Source of the DNA: Nymphaea colorata
Taxonomy: Eukaryota; Streptophyta; Magnoliopsida; Nymphaeales; Nymphaeaceae
Direction of reading: 5' to 3'
Length of the DNA stretch: 64,000 nucleotides
Assembly (NCBI RefSeq): GCF_008831285.2
Contig: NW_022204507.1
Location: forward strand, 2,274,314-2,338,313
Position numbers and translations under genes: made by a program. The notes below the pieces were generated by a model. That model was not told the DNA's origin, searched no databases, and worked only from the letters and a program-made list of their open reading frames with translations. This document shows, one piece after another, positions 47,601-56,600 of the stretch; position 1 is the first letter of the stretch, and the number at the start of each line of letters is the position of its first letter.

Positions 47601-50600
47601 TGAATTAATATGCAAAATGCAAAAATTAATATGCAATTTTAAACAGTGTGTCCAATCGAGTCACCATACCCATGTCGGCATGTCGACGACATGGATACAA
47701 TGGCCATTTTGCCATATCCATGTCAGTTAGCAACCAGGATATGACATGACCTATTATCTTGTGTGTGTTCACACACACATGCACACCAGAAAATGGATCC
47801 ATCTTAAGAGGATAGGCTATATAAGCAAGAGGGGAATCAGTCAAAAATCACACACATATGCACATATAGATGTACCAGAAAATGGACCCGTCTTAAGAGG
47901 ATGGGCTATATAAGCAAGTGGACAAATTAGTAAGAAAACATTGTCGAATACAACAAACAAGATACTGGTTAACAAATTTATTTTTCTCACAATGTTTTGG
48001 ATATTTTCATGGGGGCATAGTCCTTTATTTGTTTGTTTCTGTAACGAAAGGTGAAAATAACAACATATTAAACATATTCTACATTGACATGACAAATATG
48101 GCAAGTAACATGATCTTCAAATTTATTAAACTACCTTCCCTTGCTAGCATTGGTGCCTTCTTTTGCAAAGTTGCTTGGCATTTTTATATGCATTAGAAGA
48201 GGAAGAGCCCTGCAGCAATGTCAAGTTGGTGTTCTTATTCCTAGAAAGAAGAGAATACATTTTGGTGCATTATGTTTGGGCAAATTCTCAAGGCGGTTTC
48301 TGACTTTGTATGGTGGTAACATATTTTTAAGTCTTGCACATTAAAAAGGCTAAAAATCAAGTCCGAACATTTTTCAAATTGGTATAGAACTCTTCTGAAG
48401 TCCTTTTATAGGAATGTTCTCAAGTCCTTCCTTACATATGCTTGTTAGTTGGTACAGTATTCCTTGATTATGAGACATACATCCTCGCATGTTGCACCTT
48501 GTGTCCAATTGCTCAGCTTGATTTTGATACCAATAGGGATTCTGATGACTCATTTCAAAGCTGGCCTGAGCATCTGGTGTGGTGGATACCAATCCATACC
48601 ACAGTCAGCTTTTGTCTGCACCTTGAAACTAAAAAGGTTATGAACTTAGATAACTGGTAGTATAATGAACGGCATATAAACTTGTGAAGATTAAAAAGTC
48701 TTTAATATAAGACTATTCTCAAGTCCACACATGTAAAGGGAGTCATAACTATTGGCCAATACATATTGTTGACATATGTTGTAGTTGGGTCACCTATCCG
48801 GGTCTGGATCCAGATCTGTATCTGGATCCGATCCAATGTGTTACTATTATGGCCCTACTTAAGTTGTGTAAACCCTAATTTCGGTGTGTGAATGCTAATT
48901 AAAGAGAGAGAGTGTCTGGCGGCTAGTGGGCACTAATCCTCCTCACCCGTGGTTTTTTTTTTTTTACTCTAGTTGAGGGGTTTTCCACGTTACATCCATG
49001 TGTTCATCTTTCTATTTGCTTTTACCGTTTCTACATGGTATCAGAGCCCGTGCCTAGTTCATGGGTTTGACTTGTTGCCACCTGAGTCCAACACCCAGCC
49101 TCCAGGAAAAAAAATTTGCCGACCGTGAAGTTCCGGCCCTGATCTTTCCATCGCTTAACGCCCTTCATCATCCGGAGCTGGTCCTTCATCGTCCGACGCT
49201 GTTCCGATATCCAGCGCCTGCTTACCGGCTCTCCTGACGCCGTCAATCCTCGACCCTGCTCTCTGTCGATCTCGACGCCTGGTCTATCGCCTAGCGTCGC
49301 CTCCTGCTCCGTCGAGTGCTGCTCCGCAGAGCTCCTCCCAGCGTCGCCTCCTGCTGCTCCGCCGAGCTCCTCCCAGCGTCGCCTCCTGCTGCGTTGCCTC
49401 CTGCTCTGCCTAGCCTTGCATCGCCTGGACCTGCTCTGGCTGCTGTCTCTCTGGCGGTCTATGCCATCCCGTGGAGTCTGCTCCGCTGCCGTCCACTGCT
49501 TCCTCGCATTCTTTGTTACTGCTCCCAGTGGAGTCTGTTGCTGAATTCCGGCGCTGCTCGTGTTAGTGTTGGTGTCTCCGTCATGGACAACAGGATTGCC
49601 ACCTAGCTCTCTACTGCCACCAGCTCTGCCGCTGCTAGTCTTCTGTCTAACGCCGCCAGTGGTGGTGTCTCCGTCTAGAGTCACCGCCAGTGTTGGTGTC
49701 TCCGTTTGCCGTCGGGTGTGTCATTGCTGAACTGTTCTTTTGGCTATGCTAGTGGACGTCATCCCTTGCTTGCTGCAGCTCTTGCACAACTGCTCTTTCC
49801 CTTATTTTTCTTCGCAGTGTTGGTTCGTGATCATGGCAGAATCTTCTTCCTCTACTGTCAATACGGATCATACTGATGTTGGTGCCACTAGAACTAAAAA
49901 TATTCCAGTTCAAGTTACTATTATTCGTCTTACCAAAGAAAACTACATGCAATGGTCCGCTGCTATGACCATGGGGATCGCAGGTCGAGGCAGAATTGCT
50001 TATATAAATGGAAGGAAGATTGAACCGAATGAGACAAATGTTGCTTGGAACACATGGTTTCTTGAGGACAACCAAGTTAAGACTTGGATTGTCAACTCTG
50101 TGTCCCCCGAGATTCAACCCCTTATTCTTCGCAAAAGGATTGCGAGGGATATGTGGGTTATATTTGAGCATATGTATGGCCAAAAGAAGAGAATTGTTCG
50201 GGTGTATCAGTTAATGAAAGATATCTATTCTCTACGGCAAGGTGAACACTCTATAGCAGATTTCTATGCTGCTTTGAAATCTAAGTGGGAGGACCTTGAC
50301 TACTACTTTGATGACACTTGGGATCGTCCCCAAGATCAGGTGCATCATTTAGCTAAAGAATGGGAGATTAGAGTATTCCTATTTCTAATAGGGTTGAATG
50401 AGGACTTGGAAGGCATAAGGAGTCAAATCCTTAATTCTGACAGACTACCTAGTATTGAAGAGGTTTACTCTCGGGTAGAGGCTGAAGAGCAACGATGCCT
50501 TATTATTATTGGAAAAAAGGGGGATCGCATCTCATACAATGAGAGGTCTGCCCTTGTTAGCCGTGGTCCTGTAGGAGCTGCTCGACCTCCTTGCAAGTGC

Positions 50601-53600
50601 ACTCACTGCAAGAAGACTGGTCATATAGTGGAATTTTGTTGGGACCTCCATCCAGAAAAGAAGAATAGAAGAGGGAAACCTTCCAGTGGGGGGAAATCTA
50701 CTTCTGATGTTGCTAACTCTAGTGGAGAGAAAGCTTATATCTCTGCTGAACAAATTCGTGATCTTTGTGCTTATTTGAGTCGGATTGATATTGGTCAGGC
50801 CTAAGCAGCAGATGATGTAAAAGTCAACCATGCTCTTGTGGTTTCTAGAGAAAAAGGTAATTCTTGTATGGGACAATGGATTGTTGACAGTGGTGCCACC
50901 CACCACATGACTGGCAATCCTAAGCTCTTCCTTGAGTATAAGCTCTCTTCAGGAAAGGAACGTGTTTCTCTTGCCGATGGTTTCTTCACCTCTGTGGCGG
51001 GAAAAAAGACTCTTTAAACAATTTTTTAGTGCATGGTGCCTTACATGTTCGTCATCTTCCCTTGAATCTTCTATCTGTCAGCAAGATTACAAAGGAATTG
51101 AATTGTGAACTTATATTTTCTGCAAATCGTTGTGTTTTGCAGGACTTGGTGACTGGGAAGAGGATTGAGATTGGTTTGGTGTTTGAAGGCCTATATCGAC
51201 TCCCCATCCGTGTGGCCACAGCTCTTATGACAGCAGTTAGCAGGACAAAGAAGAAGAGAGAAGATTGTCTTCAGTTTTTTTTGTATTGGCATGAACGCCT
51301 TGGGCATCTCTCTTTTGGGATTTTGAAATAGTTATTTCCTGATTTATGTTCTGGTCTGGACATATCTATGTTATCGTGTGATGTTTGTCAGTTTGCTAAA
51401 CATGTTAGAGCTTCATACCCTGTTTCGAACACTCGTGCTAATGAAGTTTTTTCCTTGATTCATTCTGATGTGTGGGGGCCTTTGGGCATTAATACTCGTT
51501 GTGACTTTGAATATTTTATAACCTTTATAGATGATTACTCAAGGAGTACCTTTGTTTATCTGTTAAAAGACCATAGTAAAGTGCCTCATGTCATAGAGAC
51601 CTTCATTCTTCATGTGCAGACCCAGTATGGTAGTTCTGTTAAGACCTTTCGGTCTGATAATGCTCGTGAGTATGTATGTCAAGCTGTTGAAGATTTCTTT
51701 CGAAAAAGGGAGATTGTTCATGAGACGTCCTGCAGTTATGCCCCTCCACAAAATGGAGTAGCTGAGAGGAAAAATCGTCAGTTACTCAATGTCACCAGGG
51801 CCCTCTTGTTTCAAAGGAATCTTCCAAAACAATATTGGGGTGATGCAGTTCTCACTAGTGCATATCTGATCAATCGTATGCCTAGTCGTGTGCTAAATGG
51901 GCAGACTCCCCACTCTATGCTTCCAGGGAGTCGTCCACCCTTTCTTCTTCCACCTCGTGTCTTTGGATGTGTTTGCTTTATTCATGATCACAGTCCTTAT
52001 GTTAAAAAACTTGATCCGAGGTCAATTAAAGGTGTTTTTGTTGGATATTCTCCTACTCAAAAAGGGTATAAGTGTCTTGATCCTACCACTGGTCGAGTTT
52101 ATGTTACGAAGGATGTCACCTTTTTGGAACATGTCTCTTACTTTTGTGAGAATACTCTTCAGGGGGAGAAGTCTATGTCAAGGGAAGAGTATTCTCTGAA
52201 TCAGGAAATTCAATTTACAGATTTTTTGGATTACAAGCAAGAAGAGAGTCCACAGGCTGTTGAAGTGCTTGAACATGAGAGGAATGAAGAGTGTTCCACT
52301 GGGACGAAAGAGGAATGTAACCGTTTGTTTGGGCAGGTGTACTCTAGGCGAAGAGTCTGTACAGACAAGGTGATTGATGGTGAAAATTCTGCTCTTAATC
52401 TCAATCCTACTTCTTCCCTGAATGCCATTGAGTTTGCCTATGCCTGTTTGAACAGCCTCAGCCAACCTCAGACAGCAAAAGAATCATCCTATGCTCCAGA
52501 AGATAGATTATTACGAGTCATACTTGGCATTCAGGTATCCACTGCAAAAGAAACTTGTCTAAAGTTTCTATACACCGGAGCCCTTTCCCTCATTTAATCA
52601 ATGTTGTTGGTAACTTGTACAGTTCACACCATTTGGCTCTACCCATGAATTAGCCAGTAATAGGTCTTTTCACAACCCCGTTGATGACGAGTCTTCGCGA
52701 AGCATCCATGGCTGAATGGTTAAAGCGCCCAACTCATAATTGGCAAATTTGGTTTGATGAAATAAAATCAAAATAAACAATAAATAATGTAAGTTGTACA
52801 CCTCATTTTCTTGGGATTGTAGTTCAATTGGTCAGAGCACCGCCCTGTCAAGGCGGAAGCTGCGGGTTCGAGCCCGAAAGGATCTCGGACGACCCACCAA
52901 AGCACGAAAGCCAGGATCTTTCAGAAAATTGATTCTTATTCGAAGAGTGCATAAATATTTTGCTATTGTAATCTAATAATAGAGAAAGGTGCACGATCTC
53001 AACGAATTACTTCTGAATAAATCAATAAGTCCTATGTAAGAACCATAGCATTTCGTGACTCGTTGGTAAATTGGATTCTCTATTAACCAATAATGTGAGA
53101 CCATTTAGTTAACATGGTTAAAGCTGAACTCTCTAGAGGAGGGGTATTATAAAAACCCTTCTAGTTACTTCGTTCCCTATTTCCACTGACATGAATCCTT
53201 AGGAAAAGAATCTTATTTCTACCGAGCTGAAACAATATATGCCGATGGCGACCCAAGTCGTGCTCAGAAGAAACCTATTGAGGAAGACATTCAGACAAAA
53301 ACTGTTCAGACAAAAACTAAAAATGAGCAGCTTCCCATTACTCTGAGAAAGAGTGTCAGGTCATGTACTCAACACCCTATTGGTAACTTTGTGTCATATT
53401 CTAGACTGAGCACGGATTACAAATGTTTTGTATCATATCTTTCGTTGGCTGTGATTCTTAGGACTGTTACAGAGGCTCAGAGTGATCCCAAGTGGACTCA
53501 TGCTATGCAAGAAGAGATGGAAGCCTTGAGCAGAAATCAGACATGAGAAGTGGTAGAGATTCCTGAAGCGGCTCATCTAGTGGGATCCAAGTGGGTTTAC

Positions 53601-56600
53601 ACTATTAAGTACAAACCAGATGAGAATGTTGAGAGGTACAAAGCTTGCCTGGTTGTCAAGGAGTTTAGTCAGAAATATGAGATTGATTACTTGGAAACGT
53701 TTGCTCTTGTTGCGAAGATGAAGACTGTTAGAGTTATTATTTCTCTAGCAGTGTTGAAGGGGTGGAAGATGTGGCAACTTGACGTTAAGAATGTTTTTTT
53801 CAACGGAGATCTTGAAGAAGAGGTCCCCCAGGATATGAGAAACTGGAAAAATGTTATAAACTGAAAAAGGCTTTGTATGGGCTCAAGCAATCTCCCTAAG
53901 CATGGTTTGAACGTCTTAGGCTTGTGATGAGAAAACATGGCTACAATCAAGGAAACAAAGATCATACTCTGTTTGTAAAGAAGATGTTTGTAAAGAAGAA
54001 GAAGGGTAAAGTTACCATTTTGTTAGTCTATGTTGATGATATGATTGTTAGATGAAGATGAGATAGCAAGATTAAAGGGTTTACTGGCTACTGAATTTGA
54101 TCTCAAGGACCTTGGCAAACTAAGATATTTTCTTGGTATTGAAATTGCTAGTTCATGTACGACTCTTGTGCTGAATCAAAGAAAGTATACTCTGGATTTA
54201 CGGAAGGAGACATGAAAACTAGGGTGTCGACCGGTTTCTACTCCTCTAGATGTTAGACACAAACTCAGTATTAAGGATGGAGAACCTCTTTGTGAAGAAG
54301 CTAAGGGGAGCTATCAACGTCTGGTTGGAAGATTGATCTACGTCACTCTGACTAGACTTGATATCACTTTTGCCGTAAATATGATGAGTCAGTTCATGCA
54401 CGCGCCTACAGATACTCACTTGAAGGCTTTCGACAGAATCTTGTGTTACTTGAAGAGGAATCCTGGCAAGGGGCTTCTATATGTGAAACAAGGGCCAATT
54501 GAGATTATTCAGACCCAGATTGGGTAGGCTGTGTTGATACTAGAAGATCTACTTCAGGGTACTGCGTTTACTTGGGGGGATTGTGTAGAGAAGCAAGAGA
54601 CAAGATGTTTGTTCCCGCTCAAGTGTAGAGGCTGAGTATAGGGCTGTTGCTACTGGAGTGTCAGAATTACTGTGGCTGAGAGTATTACTGACTGATATTG
54701 GGATAGAGATTGAAGAACCTATGAAGATGTACTGTGATAACAAGTCCGCAATCAATTTGGTCAACAACCCTGTGTTACATGACCAAACAAAACATGTTAA
54801 GATTGACCGTCACTTCATCCGGGAGAGAATTGATGCCCGAGAGTTGATTCTACCATATATGAAATCTGAAGACCAAACTGCTGATGTTCGGACTAAACCC
54901 TCATCTGTGACTCAATTTGAGAGAAATGTATCCAAGTTGGATATGTTTGATATGTATGCCCAACTTGAGGGGGAGCGTTGACATATGTTGTAGTTGGGTC
55001 ACCTATCCGGGTCTGGATCCAAATATATCTGGACCCGATCCAATGTGTTACTATTATGGCTCTACTTAAGCTGTGTAAACCTTAATTTCGGTGTGTGAAT
55101 GATAATTAAAGAGAGAGAGTGTCTGGGGGCTAGTGGGTACCAGTCCTCCTCACCTGTGGTTTTTTTTCCCTCTAGTTGAGGGGTTTTCCACGTTACATTC
55201 GTGTGTTCATCTTTCTATTTGCTTTTACCGTTTCTACACATATTAAAATGATAAAATATTGGGGCAAACTATAAAGTATTAAGGCAAGTCCTCTGATGGA
55301 ACGAAGACCAGAACAACTGGATACAGTCTTGACGTCTTGAACTTGTTTTAATGAACTGGTTGTGTTTGGGATGATACAGGTGTTACTGGGCGCTTACTGT
55401 TATGGTCTTGCCTTAGCAGAATTTGGATTGGTTCTATTTTGATTCTAGATCTTAATTGGAATTTTATTCCGGTTCAGATTCTGCCTTAGATACTAAAACA
55501 AAATTTGCATGAATTCTGAAACTAAAGTCATGTCTGAATCCAATTTTAAGTTGCTGAGCTTGACCAATCAGAATCATAATAAAATTGAATTGAGTAGTCA
55601 ATATGAGTTTTGAATGAAGAATGAAGCATTGCACAAGGCCAGCAAGCATCAGAGGTTAATCTCAATGAGTAAAAGTTTCAAGCCTTTGATTACTGTGCCT
55701 GAGGCAGGGTGGGGAACAGGTCATATGGTGAGAGTCTTACTTGGCAGTCATGGCTTGTTTTATGTGACTACCAGCCACATATTTTAGGACGTTATTCAAA
55801 TGTCAAATCTAAATGTGGTTAAGTAAAACAAATTACGTAAGAAAGAAAGCATAAACACGTATTTGTTTGCATGCCAGTTTAATCTCTCCTTTTTCCAACC
55901 CAAATCATAAAAGATGATGAGAGCTCTCTTTTAGTATTAAACTCCTCATTTTTGGCAGTTCTTATGAGTTATTGAACAGAACCAACCGTCTAACCCCCTT
56001 CCCAATCCGTTGGAAACATAAGGATTCTCGTACCAAAGCTGATATTCTTATTTCATGAGCAATGTAATTTATACATTTAACAAAAGAAAGGCATGAAAAA
56101 GAAACAACAGAACACTTTTCTCCTTTTTCTGGTTAAGGACATATCTTCTAACTCACTAAATGCACTACAAGAAGGCAGGATTGTGGATTGTCGGTTGCAC
56201 CAATATCAGATTACAACTCAGTTCAACTTAATAATTGACATAGCATATGCTCCATTTCTTTTTACACATTTGAATAAGATAAGATGGTCTTGCACATGTA
56301 TATGTGTGTTGGTGTGCTTGTGTGTGCGTTGAAAGTCCTGGAAAAGACCTTACCAAGAATGAAGAGGGTGATTAGCCACACACACATACACGTAGACATT
56401 ACTTTGTTCATGTATTTGAGTAGTTGATTTCTTTATCAGTCTGATAAAACAGAGGCCATGAGCTTAAACGTTTCCATCTGTGCCATATGGAAATCGAAAG
56501 TCAGTGTATTGCATAAGGGCCACACAAGTTTGGGCAAAAGATAAAATATTGATCCTCTGGGCACAAACTCTGAAATGGAGATCAAGCTTGCATGACATGA

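Larger units (their letters stand above)
52466..53215. other. Mosaic of plastid-derived DNA inside Copia element 2
   Basis: Between the integrase and reverse transcriptase regions the sequence stops looking like a retroelement. It becomes a chain of plastid pieces: an rpoB segment (translation [14 protein letters not shown] and [13 protein letters not shown], about 52466-52563), unassigned plastid-like sequence, a trnI-CAU piece, a trnD-GUC piece, and then more sequence of plastid character (for example GGATCTCGGACGACCCACC at about 52880). In plastid genomes rpoB and trnD lie in the large single-copy region and trnI-CAU in the inverted repeat, so this is a stitched mosaic rather than one transferred block. 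The exact edges with the Copia are uncertain: left about 52430-52470, right about 53210-53265. Confidence 0.75.
50805..54981 (+). pseudogene. Copia element 2 pol remnant (protease, integrase, RT, RNase H)
   Basis: Protease has [10 protein letters not shown] at about 50880, still in the gag frame. Stops follow at 51015-51017 and 51329-51331, with a frame change near 51020. The GAG-pre-integrase finger shows WHERLGHLS and then CDVCQFAKH. Integrase (51368-52160) has [16 protein letters not shown] and [10 protein letters not shown], giving the D, D and E catalytic positions, and the usual KRGYKC-like end as KGYKCLDP. After the plastid-derived insert, reverse transcriptase resumes at about 53265, with [31 protein letters not shown] and YVDDM (about 54030-54045). 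It is broken by a TGA at about 53543, a deletion near 53840 and further frameshifts. RNase H at 54330-54981 has [14 protein letters not shown] and the end QTADVRTKP. The product would have carried out processing, reverse transcription and integration; this copy cannot. Confidence 0.9.
48767..55238 (+). mobile_element. Ty1/copia LTR retrotransposon 2 (sense in intron)
   Basis: The LTRs at 48767-49035 and 54976-55238 are flanked by the 5-bp target duplication CATAT (48762-48766 and 55239-55243). A perfect tRNA-iMet primer site TGGTATCAGAGCC follows the 5' LTR (49036-49048), and the polypurine tract CTTGAGGGGGAG precedes the 3' LTR. The internal order is gag, protease, integrase, reverse transcriptase and RNase H, i.e. 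Ty1/copia. Stop codons and frameshifts in pol, and plastid-derived DNA between integrase and reverse transcriptase, make it non-autonomous. The two LTRs differ at about 15 sites plus small indels, an age similar to element 1. It is transcribed in the same direction as the host gene, so its LTR polyadenylation signals could act on the host transcript. Confidence 0.95.

Noticed and set aside
49031-49684. 217-codon minus-strand frame just inside Copia element 2
   Set aside because: Low-complexity Arg/Gln/Ser-rich translation of the element's untranslated leader, antisense to it, with no domain.
52702-52875. Functional tRNA genes for trnI-CAU and trnD-GUC
   Set aside because: Both lack the 3' part of the tRNA and cannot form a full cloverleaf. 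They are plastid-derived fragments.
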